Source: Dallia pectoralis (lineage: Eukaryota; Chordata; Actinopteri; Esociformes; Umbridae). Taken from it: a stretch of DNA of 64,000 nucleotides. The position numbers and the translations under genes were made by a program. Positions 42,380 to 54,560 of this stretch are shown here, piece after piece. The notes under the pieces were generated by a model. The model was not told where the DNA came from and did no database searches. It saw nothing but the letters and a program-made list of their open reading frames with translations. Location of the stretch: positions 12,865,267-12,929,266 of the forward strand of contig CM055730.1 in NCBI GenBank assembly GCA_029465975.1, written 5' to 3'. Each line of letters begins with the position of its first letter. Within the stretch, counting starts at the first letter, position 1.

Positions 42380-42675
42380 CTTTTGACGGGGGTCATCATG
42401 GCCACTCTGCCCGGTCTGCAGCTACACAGCCCCATATGCAGCAGGGTGTGATGCACTGTGTGTTGTGACATATTTCTCCCGTAACCATCATGATAATGTC
42501 CTGTCACTTGTGCCACAGTAGACCTTCTGTCGATTCAGACCAGATAGGATTGCCTTTCTTGCCCTCACGCATCAATGAGTCTTGTGCGACCCAACACCCT
42601 GTCACAGTTTCAACGTTTGTCCCTCCTCAGACCACTGCTGACTGGGAGCACCCCACAAGCCTTGTACCACTGTCG
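42380..42675 (-). mobile_element. Dispersed teleost repeat fragment seeding the 55-bp array
   Basis: GGCCACTCTGCCCGGTCTGC, CAGGGTGTGATGCACTGTGT, GCATCAATGAGTCTTG and CTGACTGGGAGCACCCCACA occur in the order I remember from a dispersed fish repeat with Tc1-like ends. That element reads (GAC)CGGGAACACCCCACAAGAG at the matching position. The last 40 or so bases of this fragment are the first unit of the 55-bp minisatellite that follows. Strand is uncertain. A 68-codon plus frame (42490-42696) is accidental. Confidence 0.45.
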
Positions 42676-45670
42676 GTAAGTACTCACCACTGCTGACTGG
42701 GAGCACCCCACAAGTCTTGTACCACTGTCGGTAAGTACTCACCACTGCTGACTGGGAGCACCCCACAAGCCTTGTACCACTGTCAGTAAGTACTCACCAC
42801 TGCTGACTGGGAGCACCCCACAAGCCTTGTACCACTGTCAGTAAGTACTCACCACTGCTGACTGGGAGCACCCCACAAGCCTTGTACCACTGTCGGTAAG
42901 TACTCACCACTGCTGACTGGGAGCACCCCACAAGCCTTGTACCACTGTCGGTAAGTACTCACCACTGCTGACTGGGAGCACCCCACAAGTCTTGTACCAC
43001 TGTCAGTAAGTACTCACCACTGCTGACTGGGAGCACCCCACAAGTCTTGTACCACTGTCGGTAAGTACTCACCACTGCTGACTGGGAGCACCCCACAAGT
43101 CTTGTACCACTGTCAGTAAGTACTCACCACTGCTGACTGGGAGCACCCCACAAGCCTTGTACCACTGTCAGTAAGTACTCACCACTGCTGACTGGGAGCT
43201 CCCCAAAAGCCTTGTACCACTGTCGGTAAGTACTCACCACTGCTGACTGGGAGCACCCCACAAGCCTTGTACCACTGTCGGTAAGTACTCACCACTGCTG
43301 ACTGGGAGCACCCCACAAGTCTTGTACCACTGTCAGTAAGTACTCACCACTGCTGACTGGGAGCACCCCACAAGCCTTGTACCACTGTCAGTAAGTACTC
43401 ACCACTGCTGACTGGGAGCACCCCACAAGCCTTGTACCACTGTCAGTAAGTACTCACCACTGCTGACTGGGAGCTCCCCACAAGCCTTGTACCACTGTCA
43501 GTAAGTACTCACCACTGCTGACTGGGAGCACCCCACAAGCCTTGTACCACTGTCGGTAAGTACTCACCACTGCTGACTGGGAGCACCCCACAAGTCTTGT
43601 ACCACTGTCAGTAAGTACTCACCACTGCTGACTGGGAGCACCCCACAAGCCTTGTACCACTGTCGGTAAGTACTCACCACTGCTGACTGGGAGCACCCCA
43701 CAAGCCTTGTACCACTGTCAGTAAGTACTCACCACTGCTGACTGGGAGCTCCCCACAAGCCTTGTACCACTGTCGGTAAGTACTCACCACTGCTGACTGG
43801 GAGCACCCCACAAGCCTTGTACCACTGTCGGTAAGTACTCACCACTGCTGACTGGGAGCACCCCACAAGTCTTGTACCACTGTCAGTAAGTACTCACCAC
43901 TGCTGACTGGGAGCACCCCACAAGCCTTGTACCACTGTCGGTAAGTACTCACCACTGCTGACTGGGAGCACCCCACAAGTCTTGTACCACTGTCAGTAAG
44001 TACTCACCACTGCTGACTGGGAGCACCCCACAAGCCTTGTACCACTGTCGGTAAGTACTCACCACTGCTGACTGGGAGCACCCCACAAGTCTTGTACCAC
44101 TGTCAGTAAGTACTCACCACTGCTGACTGGGAGCACCCCACAAGCCTTGTACCACTGTCGGTAAGTACTCACCACTTCTGACTGGGAGCACCCCACAAGC
44201 CTTGTACCACTGTCAGTAGGTACTCACCACTGCTGACTGGGAGCACCCCACAAGCCTTGTACCACTGTCGGTAAGTACTCACCACTGCTGACTGGGAGCA
44301 CCCCACAAGCCTTGTACCACTGTCGGTAAGTACTCACCACTGCTGACTGGGAGCACCCCACAAGCCTTGTACCACTGTCAGTAGGTACTCACCACTGCTG
44401 ACTGGGAGCACCCCACAAGCCTTGTACCACTGTCGGTAAGTACTCACCACTGCTGACTGGGAGCACCCCACAAGCCTTGTACCACTGTCAGTAGGTACTC
44501 ACCACTGCTGACTGGGAGCACCCCACAAGCCTTGTTCTCCCAGACCACTGTCAGTAGGTACTCACCACTGCTGACTGGGAGCACCCCACAAGCCTTGTAC
44601 CACTGTCAGTAAGTACTCACCACTGCTGACTGGGAGCACCCCACAAGCCTTGTACCACTGTCGGTAAGTACTCACCACTGCTGACTGGGAGCACCCCACA
44701 AGCCTTGTACCACTGTCAGTAAGTACTCACCACTGCTGACTGGGAGCACCTCACAAGCCTTGTACCACTGTCGGTAAGTACTCACCACTGCTGACTGGGA
44801 GCACCCCACAAGCCTTGTACCACTGTCGGTATGTACTCACCACTGCTGACTGGGTGCACCCCACAAGCCTTGTACCACTGTCAGTAAGTACTCACCACTG
44901 CTGACTGGGAGCACCCCACAAGCCTTGTACCACTGTCGGTAAGTACTCACCACTGCTGACTGGGAGCACCCCACAAGCCTTGTACCACTGTCAGTAGGTA
45001 CTCACCACTGCTGACTGGGAGCACCCCACAAGCCTTGTACCACTGTCAGTAAGTACTCACCACTGCTGACTGGGAGCACCTCACAAGCCTTGTACCACTG
45101 TCGGTAAGTACTCACCACTGCTGACTGGGAGCACCCCACAAGCCTTGTACCACTGTCGGTATGTACTCACCACTGCTGACTGGGTGCACCCCACAAGCCT
45201 TGTACCACTGTCAGTAAGTACTCACCACTGCTGACTGGGAGCACCCCACAAGCCTTGTACCACTCTCGGTAAGTACTCACCACTGCTGACTGGGAGCACC
45301 CCACAAGCCTTGTACCACTGTCAGTAAGTACTCACCACTGCTGACTGGGAGCACCCCACAAGCCTTGTACCACTGTCAGTAGGTACTCACCACTGCTGAC
45401 TGGGAGCACCCCACAAGCCTTGTACCACTGTCAGTAAGTACTCACCACTGCTGACTGGGAGCACCCCACAAGCCTTGTACCACTGTCAGTAAGTACTCAC
45501 CACTGCTGACTGGGAGCACCCCACAAGCCTTGTACCACTGTCGGTAAGTACTCACCACTGCTGACTGGGAGCACCCCACAAGTCTTGTACCACTGTCAGT
45601 AGGTACTCACCACTGCTGACTGGGAGCACCCCACAAGCCTTGTACCACTGTCAGTAGGTACTCACCACTG
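42631..45670. repeat. 55-bp minisatellite, about 55 copies
   Basis: The unit runs ACCACTGCTGACTGGGAGCA, CCCCACAAGCCTTGTACCAC, TGTCGGTAAGTACTC. The main variants are CGGTAAG or CAGTAAG, CAAGCC or CAAGTC, and later CAGTAGG and CGGTATG. One unit near 44535 carries an extra TCTCCCAG. Variants are unevenly spread: CAGTAGG units occur only after about 44210, and a block of several units around 44590-44880 recurs around 45030-45220. Each unit contains GTAAGTA, the vertebrate 5' splice-site consensus. Confidence 0.97.
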
Positions 45671-46135
45671 CCAAACAGTATTCTACCTTTCTTAAAGCAA
45701 ACTTTGACTTTTTACTACTCTCCACTCTACATCAGCTTCATCATGCTGTATTGGGTTGGAACATGGGGACGGTCATTCTATTTCTATTAGAGCAATGCTT
45801 TTGGCTCTTCTGACACTGGCGTGAAGAACATAACAATCAAAAGTCCCTCTTCCATTGCACTCTCCGTATCTGGATACAAATCGAAGGTCATTTTGACCTT
45901 GGGCCAATGAGATATATTTACTCCCAATGATCGGAAACCCCCTTATAACATTGACAAACCGGAGACCTTGGGATCCATACCAGAGAAAATCATTACATAA
46001 ATGACTTAAATCGGTACATACACTGCCTAGACAAACTGCCCAATAGCCTACTGGAACGTTATTTATTTCCTTATGTACAGACTATGCAGGCCTTTTTTTG
46101 TTTGATGCTTCAAAATGTGTCCCACATGAACTTAA
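45671..46135. other. Spacer, nothing recognised
   Basis: Unique-looking sequence between two tandem arrays. Confidence 0.4.
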
Positions 46136-46139
46136 CTGA

Positions 46140-46625
46140 TGTTTCGACCAATGTTCGCTCACATTATTTGGGTAACCAAGCAAATGTCTAATGAGCTAAT
46201 GTTGTGAACATTATCTGGCTAACCAAGCAAATGTCTATAGTCTAATGAGCTAAAGTTGTGAACAGTTTCTGAGTAACCAAGCAAATGTCTAGTCTAATGA
46301 GCTAAAGTTGTGAATATTATCTGGGTATCCAAGCAAATGTCTAGTCTAATGAGCTAATGTTCGCTCACATTATCTGGGTAACCAAGCAAATGTCTAATGA
46401 GCTAATGTTGTGAACATTATCTGGCTAACCAAGCAAATGTCTATAGTCTAATGAGCTAAAGTTGTGAACAGTTTCTGGGTAACCAAGCAAATGTCTAGTC
46501 GAATGAGCTAATGTTCGCTCACATTATCTGGTTAACCAAGCAAATGTCTAATGAGCTAATGTTTGCTCACATTATCTGGTTAACCAAGCAAATGTCTAGC
46601 GTAGTCTAATGAGCTGATGTTGTGA
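46140..46625. repeat. Variable-length minisatellite (about 45-60 bp units)
   Basis: Units combine GTAACCAAGCAAATGTCTA, AATGAGCTAATGTT or AAAGTTGTGAAC, and CACATTATCTGG. Length varies because TAGTC or ATAGTC segments are present or absent. About nine units are present. The block at 46150-46300 recurs at 46370-46500. Confidence 0.92.
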
Positions 46626-46629
46626 ACAT

Positions 46630-47865
46630 TAGGTGCAACTTCGGTCTTGCAATCTCAGTTAACACTGAAGATGTAACTTAAGATATTTTATACAATAATT
46701 TCAGACCTGTAAATATGTCCTACAAACAAACACATTTTACATAGAATTGGCTGTTGATTTTAATGTGGAAATGTAGAATACAGGGGCCTTAATGTTTTGT
46801 TAGAGCTACATTCAATTAAACGTTTTACATTAGTACCTGACATTTGTGTGGTTTGTGCTGGGTTTGCAACATAATGGCCACTTAAACAAAACAATTTAAA
46901 TATATTACAACACAGAGAATTAAACATTGCCTCAGCATATTGAGTTATTAACAGTATATAATTAAGCCTGTATTTAAAATGTCTCTGCCTTAGCAAAATA
47001 CATCAAAGATAGCAAAAGTACAGTATCCCAGCTTTATATAAGGCTGTATTTGAGTAAAACTACAAATTGTTCTAAAATAATTACAAATACAACACAGAAA
47101 ATGATGTATTGAATACGTTTTCACCCCCCGTCGTCAATAATGATATCAAACAGCGCAGTGGATTTATTGGGAGAAGTCTGCCTACTTGCTGGGCACATTT
47201 GGACACAGTGATTTTACACATAAGTCTTAGTCTACAAAATTGCTTTAGCTCTATCAATTTGGATGGGGACCCCTTGTGAACAGCAATTTTCAACTTTCCA
47301 CATAGTTAATTCAATTTTATTTTAATTCAATACATTTGTAATCATTTTATAACAATTTGAGTATTTGTTTGATTTTATTTTCACTTTGACACTATGAATT
47401 TTTGAATGTTTATCTGTGGCATAAACTTCTAAATGCATCCATTCTAATTTCATGCTGAAAGACAACAAAATGCCCAAAATGGTGGCTAATTTTATTAAAC
47501 ATTCAGATAAATTGTTTTTGGCTTCAACAAGTATTTTGTTTGTTTGTATCTTATTATCTACATGTGCATTTGTCACAACCTGTCATCACACAGTTCAGTG
47601 ACAGAGACGACCTGTGTGGCAAATTGCTCATTGCTAGATCTTCTGTAGTTGTGCCTGGCTAGGGCACATGTGTCTGTTTTGGATACAAGAATGACAGATT
47701 TATATTTACAGCTAATGTTCTACCCACAACTCAATCACACACTTATCTTTAAAAGTTAGATTTATAATTGGGGTTTGCTGCATTAAAACAAGTTTGAATA
47801 AACCCTTGATTATGCTGTGGTTATGTTTCTATAGGGCTAACTTGATGAAATGTAATTTTGTCGGT
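46630..47865. other. AT-rich spacer, nothing recognised
   Basis: The block is AT-rich and has only short frames, with no repeat structure. Confidence 0.4.
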
Positions 47866-47873
47866 CTGTGCAG

Positions 47874-48155
47874 ACAGAGATGGAAGAGCGGTGTGGCTGC
47901 TCACACATGCTGCTCAGTGGTAACATTGGAATTGACCTTTTGATGCAATTCAATCTGTCAATCCAAATCAAGGGACTGTGTGACGAGGATTTAACCACCG
48001 AAATCTTCTTAACAAAATGGCTATATAGCCTGGACTATCTGTATACCTGGTCGAGATATAATCCAATTCAAGATATTATGAAGATTGAAGATTACATTAT
48101 TCTAACGGCCGATCCAAAAGCGTATCCTAATGTTTTGGAAAACCTATGTCATTGA
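47874..48155 (+). CDS. Unrecognised possible terminal exon, 93 codons
   Basis: A frame with ordinary amino-acid composition runs from a possible splice acceptor (TCGGTCTGTGCAG ending at 47873) to a TGA at 48153-48155. An internal ATG lies at 47880. AATAAA follows about 55 bases after the stop. The peptide starts MEERCGCSHMLLSGNIG and ends YPNVLENLCH. I recognise no family and no transposon. The frame length is within what chance can give in AT-rich DNA, so it stays a low-confidence exon candidate. Confidence 0.2.
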   Translation, partial: TEMEERCGCSHMLLSGNIGIDLLMQFNLSIQIKGLCDEDLTTEIFLTKWLYSLDYLYTWSRYNPIQDIMKIEDYIILTADPKAYPNVLENLCH

Positions 48156-48159
48156 AGAG

Positions 48160-51100
48160 TCAAAATACATTTTTTACTCTATATATAGTCTGAACTTCAG
48201 ATTTATTAAAAATAAATCTACACTGCATGTCTTGTCTATGCTTAGTTATGTAATGCTTTAACGTAAGCATATGCATTGCACAACATACTGTTTTTTATTT
48301 ACATTTCTAGAAAATCTATTTCAACAAAATTTCATTCGCAAACCATTCTGATGGTTTCATTATTTGATTCTAGGTGTTTTAAATTTGGTTTTGGAACACA
48401 TTATATACTTAAGTTTGGAACACATTAAATAAATTCTGTGAAAACTTGTTTTACAATATGTCTACAAGTGATTTTCACTTAGAAGCCAATTAGCTTTTTT
48501 TCAGCCACAGGTTGAGATTGAATGAGCAACATGCAGTGTACAAATTGTTCAATAATATCGTTTCTTCAGTGTGTGGTGGCTTATGTCATGACAATAGAGT
48601 AGCAATTTATATGATTTACGTATTTCTATAATAAATCCATTATTCTCTTGTCCATTTAACAATAACCTGCAAAATAAATCTTTCACGCTTGCTCGACTAT
48701 GCAAGTATTTACACAAGGGGAAGAAAACATAGGCACTGAATATAGGTACTGAATATAGGCACTGAATGCAGCAGGGAACATCAGTAGTCCTACCATAAAA
48801 AATGCAGTATTAGTACATTTTGTGATTTCTTTTGCGAGAAAGAAATACAGTACAAACACAAAACGTTCGGAAATAAATAATTGAATGTATTTCTTCTGTA
48901 ACAGTTATTTCATAAATGATCACTCGGCGAGCGACACAGTCTGTCTGAATGTCACCACCTCCCAGGATGTTGCATGTGTTCGGTTTTAGCGTGCTAATGG
49001 AGAGAGTGAGTGGGTGAGAGGGAAATCACAGGCACATGTACATATCAAGCACTGATGAAAAGGAGGTTAATTCCTTCTCCTTTATGGCTCTTTATCTTTT
49101 CTCTTTGTGCTTTCGTCTCTCCATTTCTACTGACTTACGCCCACTACGTCCCCCTATCTCTCACCAACGTCAACTCCAGTGTAGGCACGGCTCCGGTGCT
49201 CTCTGGGCATGTCCATTAAAAACCAGCATAGAAAACCATTAGCGATGCAGTTCATTTACTATACGGCAGGGCTGTAAATCAGCATTTACAGTTACAGACA
49301 GAGTTTACTGAGAGTTTTTCCTTCTGGCTAGACTCCTAGAACCCATCTCTCACCAGCATTACAAAAGTCTTTCTTCTCTCTCTTAGCCACTGATACTTTT
49401 GACCGTCTATTTCTCTATCTGTCCACTACCATCTCCCTTTATTTTAGGTATCTATATAATATGTTTCTTTGTGTCTTTTTGCCAATCGATCTACTGACTT
49501 CACTGTTTCTGTCAATACATTTGAACTGAGTTTGGCAGTTACTGTATTACAATTAGTATCACTGGATATGGAGAGAAAATTGCTATATATCTTTTTTGTT
49601 GATTACCTGAGAAACATGACCACACTCCAAAAGAGAATGCATGTCTTGCCTACCTACCTCTCTGATCATGTTAACATAAATACTTGTTTTAAGTATCTTG
49701 CAAATAAAGTATTACTGTATTGTTTAATGCAGATCTATTTTCATTTTCAAACCATTCTCACAGTCTTGCTTATTATTGATGTTGTTTTGTTCATTTATTT
49801 TTGAAATGATACAGTCAGATATTGTTTTATAGTCTGTATGAATAATGTTGCATAATCCAGTGATGCTTTCAGTAAATGAAACATCTACGTGAAAATTATA
49901 ATTTCACAGCTAAGCCATACATAGCACCTTTTATAAAAGACTTCATTGAATGTATACAGCTGTTAATAAAGGCTTTATTGATGCATTCATAAAGACGCCT
50001 ACAGAAAAGTCGCAGGGATATTTCGATGACATGTTAAGTCAAAATGACTCAATTGGCCATTTTTGTGTTATTAGTGTAGGAGTAAAGCACTCATTTGCAT
50101 ATTTCCCAGCATACCTTTGAAGCACATGTGAGAGATACCCATTGAAGACTCTGTTCGTTTTCGACACGAATGCTGTATTATTGTCCTGAAGCAGTCAACG
50201 AAAGAATGCTTAAGTGAATGCGTTTCAATTAAAAGTAAACATTTCACGACCCTGTATTATTCATTTCATATGTTCTTGTTGTTGTATTTGTCATTAGTTT
50301 TGGGGAAAACAATACTCAAGAAAAGTAACAAATTCATTAATTTTGTCAGTAACACCCAGTGCAGTAGAAATAAAGACAGACTTTGCTCACTAAGTGGATT
50401 CTAATGGATCAACTCAAAATACACATCTTGCAAGGAACACATGTTGGACAGGATTCCCAGACACGTGGTGAAATGAGTGATTCACAAAATACATGTCTAT
50501 ACTCCATTGATAGGAAAGAAAAGTGCCAGGCAAAATGTACCCGTCGACTTGTGCCGCGTATAATGATAACAGCAGGTATTTTTCTGTAACGATAACTGCT
50601 GTTTTTCTACGTGTGATGCATTCTGCATGAGTCACCTGACCTTGAAAGGTCTCAGAACATCGCCGAGGACAGAGCGGGAAAGCTGTCTGCATGCAAACAG
50701 CACTTACCAAACCTCGATCATTTAATTGCCAGAGAAAACAGAGGAAGATTGAAATGCATTGAGAACAGTCTGCCGCCCATCATTTTGGGGATTTCTGAGT
50801 TCCAATGCAAGCACGTCACCGGGGGGGGGGGGGTATTCAACCGCTGAAGGTTACAGCTGGAGTGTCGGCTTGATTTCCAGTGCGACTCGGTAGAGAGCTG
50901 TTTTTGGCACTACCAGCCAACCTCTCCACATGTATTTCCCTCTCTCCAAGCCCAGAGATTGGCTACTCTTCTCTGTTCCTCGCCCACTCAGCATCACTAC
51001 ATTATAATTTTAGTCAGCGGTTTGATGCCGCCGTTAGATGAGCTACGTCGGAACGGTGAAGCACGTCGGGAAAAGATTGTCAGGACTGTAATCAGGTGGT

Positions 51101-51640
51101 CTGACCCGATGAGTTTGAAGAACGGCCAACGCAAACGTTCTTTTCACGCATCACCCTCATTCTACAAGGTTGCCTCCCGACACTCAGATGTTTATGTGAT
51201 CTAATCAGGGAACGACTACGGCATCTTTGACACATGGACCCGTCGGCGAAGGTGGGTCTCGGAGGTTTGTACGCGCAGTTATTAACAGATGCCCCGGCTT
51301 CAAATGTTCTGGCATGAGTGGCAATATTAACAGGCTTTTAAATCGAACAGCTGCCCTAATGGAAATGCATGAATGCCATCGATCACTTTTTCTTCTTCCA
51401 AAGTCAGTTGTGCTCCGTGACAAAATGAGTATGTACAGTACACCGAGATGGATCTGTTGCTAGGGGTATCCGGACATTTGAGGACATTTCTGAAGGAGTA
51501 ATGTGAGACAAGCATTTCAACCATAAGCGCCCTCAGCAAACTAAAATTCATATTGAACAACTCAATAATTGTGTTCAGGACTAACCAGAGAGACATATCT
51601 TTCAGAGCACAGAGCACAATTCTAGCAAGTTATATATATA
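48160..51640. other. Spacer, nothing firmly recognised
   Basis: About 3.5 kb of mostly AT-rich sequence with short frames. A poly-G run lies at 50821-50832. Bases 50930-51470 have balanced composition and several overlapping frames up to 98 codons. These do not resemble known proteins, and the stretch could be conserved non-coding sequence. Confidence 0.35.
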
Positions 51641-51677
51641 TTTATATATATTTTTTTTATCTAACCTTTATTTAAAA

Positions 51678-51754
51678 GGTGGCGACCTGGGGATTGAACC
51701 ATGGACTTCAAACACACAAAGCATGCACTCTACCACTGAGCTACCAACTCCACC
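51678..51754 (-). ncRNA. tRNA-Ala-like degenerate sequence
   Basis: The minus strand reads GGTGGAG, then GTAGCTCAGTGGTAGAG (an intact A-box and D-arm), then CATGC-TTTGTGT-GTTTG in the anticodon-arm position, then GGTTCAATCCCC (B-box). The acceptor stem pairs six of seven (GGTGGAG with CGCCACC). The T-stem and anticodon stem have mismatches, and there are extra bases before the D-arm. It is tRNA-derived but unlikely to be a working tRNA. An A-rich tail follows directly (TAAATAAAGGTTAGATAAAA), so a short SINE or tRNA retrocopy is the likely source. Confidence 0.7.
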
Positions 51755-51769
51755 TAAGAACTCAGCTAT

Positions 51770-53820
51770 GGGATAGAGGACATTTCGTTAGCGGTGAATA
51801 AGTTGGTGACTGATTTTGGCATGTGAAAGGAGGGCCATTTAATCATTGAATAAAGGTCATAATTATAAGTGCTAAAGGGGGCAGTGGTTACAAAATTGAC
51901 AGCTGAAGAGTTTTTTTGGCAGAAAACCTAAAGACTATGCCACAGAGGGTTGTCAGGATGGGCATTTTACAGTATATAAGAAGGACGTCTTAGTGTGAAA
52001 CAGGGAACCTTTGTTTTTGAATATATAATTGTAACTTTCTTATTATATCCTTTGAATTAGGTAGGGCCCAGTTTCCAACCAGCGAGCTCCGAATACCAAT
52101 TATTGAGGGCCTACCACTTGTTTGGGAACCACAACTGTATAGTGTCTCAGTTTTTTTTGAAAGGCAATTTTTTTTATAATGAGAAGTCAAACCATCAGAA
52201 ATGTTTTAGATGTACACATTTGGCAATTTATAAAGATATACCTATGACGGTACATGACCTGTAATATAGACATTGATCTTGAGGTGGAACGATTATTTTC
52301 CTTATAGTTACTTGTGTTCAAGAGACAAGTCACAATTGCCACAAAGTGTGCAGCTAGTTTGTCATATAAAATTGGAAATTGAAGAATAACCAACAACAAT
52401 TGCATTTCTGAAAAACAGATTTTTGAAATCAGTTCATGTTGTTTACACAGTAGTTAAGGGTGGTGATATATGAAAGGTACCGACAACAATTTACTTCTGC
52501 CCATTTCGGGCCAAGAACAAGTAATAATGAACTAGTACACACTAGGGGAAGGTCATAAGTGGTAGTGTCATAAATCTAGACACGAGCCAACCCTTTAGCC
52601 AGAGTCAATGTAAACACTACAGACTCTCTTTCAATAATAAATTAGTGGACTGGTAGTATATGACTTTAAAGTATTTGACTTGTGCCACGCTAGCCCATCC
52701 CACGGTAGAGCTGTTTATAGCATTAGCACAGGGCGATACCACAGGCCAATACCACAGGGTGATACCACAGGGCGATACCACAGGGCGATACCACAGGGCA
52801 ATACCAGAGAGTGTTTAAGATAGCACAAATTCCTAGCAAATGTCATTCAAATGAAATAGTGACTGGGTGGCTAGTCTGGCATGTAGCGGGAGCTACTGAA
52901 TCTAGCATGAGTTCTTGAAACATCTGTCCACCACTGGGGGTAGGTATCTACAATAGGATCTATAGCCTCAGACATGAGAAAGGTAGATAATAACAAGTGT
53001 ACTGCCTTGTTTTGCTACCTGGGCTGTTGTCAATTGTGCGATCATATGACCCCTGGGTGTGCTTGTCCCATCCACGATGGATACTTGAAGAGATTCATGA
53101 GACTATAGGCTTACTTCTATTAGTGCACTACGGGGGTACTTCAGGGGTACTCCAGGCAGAGCAGAACTCTTGTTGATTGCTCTTTGGGCTTTCATGCTGG
53201 GTATCGGTAAAATACATTTTGACTTCTGTTCCAAAAAACTATTAATAAATGACATTTCATTTGAAGTGGATGTAAAGTACCTAGACAAGCTAGGGAACTA
53301 CTCTGCTAGGTGTCCCATTTAGCTTGTTTATGTAAAAGCCATTGGCATGTAATGACTATTGGTCATATTGCCCGTTGTTATTGCTAGCCTTAGCAACAAT
53401 GCTAAACAAGTGGTACTTAGATTCGTCTTTTAATATAACACGTTTACTTGTGCAACATGTTAGGCAAGAAAAATCTCCCATTCCTCCAAACCAGTTGTCT
53501 GAATCATAGTCATAGATATTGGTGTAGCTATTGATCGTCTATTATTTTCTATCAATCTAATCCATAGGTTTTCTTCAAAGTACATTTTGGAGCGTTACTT
53601 TTGCTCGTTAATCTACTGTTGAGATCTACCTTTATCGTAATATCGTGGATGAAAGAACTGTCTACCTCTGCCAGTATTATTTAATCGTGTCCTGAACGTG
53701 CACACAGTTAAATATTACTAGCCGCGATACATGTCTGTTGATGAACAAATTCTGTCACCATTTGGCGCCACCCCTGATTCCCAGCCAATCAGGAGCCGCC
53801 ATCGTCTGAGACACAGCGAG
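51770..53820. other. AT-rich spacer with a 15-bp repeat
   Basis: The only structure is at 52725-52805, where GGGCGATACCACA with two more bases repeats about five times with small changes. No gene was seen. Confidence 0.6.
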
Positions 53821-54560
53821 ATGGTGGTTGCAGTTATCAAACCTGCAGCATAACAGTCAATGAACTTTCAATGAAATTACGAGAGTGTTCGGAAACCTCT
53901 GCGAATGCATAATGGATGACAAATAATATGCCGGGGGAGGTAAACAAGGATAAATACACGACCTGGCTCTCCCTCTGTGACGCCCTAATGTACTCCTGTT
54001 TAGTTCTGGAGGGAAGTATCCGGAAGGTATTACGGTTAGGCATGGGTGGCTGTATAAAGATATCCGCCTTAATGCATTCACGCTCCTGCACTCTTGAGGT
54101 ATTACGCTGCAGGAATATGCACACGCGAAAAAAGCCTGGATATTTCCTGTGCCCTGCTCTCGATTACTCAGAGAAATTATATAATTTGGGGGGTTCAGTG
54201 GTAATTGTGGTGATAAGTTTAATACCCTACTCCCTGGATACATGGTTCAGTCAGGAGATAAAAAGGCTCGGAAATATTAATGCGCAGAGAGAAAAAAAAC
54301 CTCGGCTCTCCGGGTTCTGAATGTCCTTATCTGTTTTGCACAGAGCCACTTTGTGAAATAGGACCCTCCCAGGTATGCAAATGCATCGCAATTGGGCCGA
54401 ATGTCAATTGGGTAACACTAATTTCACTCCCCAAACGTTTGGTGGCTTAATGTATATTATTGCCTCTGTCTGGGAGATGGTGCAGAACACAGCCGTAATT
54501 GATGATACGGCCGATGCCTTTTTTCATTAGCAGCTGTTACCGTGTTCATACATTCCTCAG
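53821..54560. promoter_or_regulatory. Possible conserved non-coding block
   Basis: This is the most enhancer-like stretch of the window. It has balanced composition, no repeats, and clustered motifs: ATGCAAATGCATCGCAATTG (POU-like), AATGTCAATTGGG, GCCGTAATTGATGA and TTTTCATTAGCAGCTGTTAC (homeodomain and E-box cores). Overlapping frames up to 134 codons on both strands are unrelated to known proteins as far as I can tell. Conservation cannot be tested here. Confidence 0.3.

Noticed and set aside
42631..45670. CRISPR-like or satellite centromere array
   Set aside because: Units are contiguous with no unique spacers, and about 3 kb with a 55-bp unit is a minisatellite rather than a centromeric satellite on this evidence.
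51678..51754. Functional tRNA gene
   Set aside because: The T-stem and anticodon stem have mismatches, extra bases precede the D-arm, and an A-rich retroposon-like tail follows.
53857..54320. Overlapping plus and minus frames of 128 and 134 codons as exons
   Set aside because: Both strands are open over the same bases and the peptides resemble nothing; a non-coding regulatory block explains the composition better.
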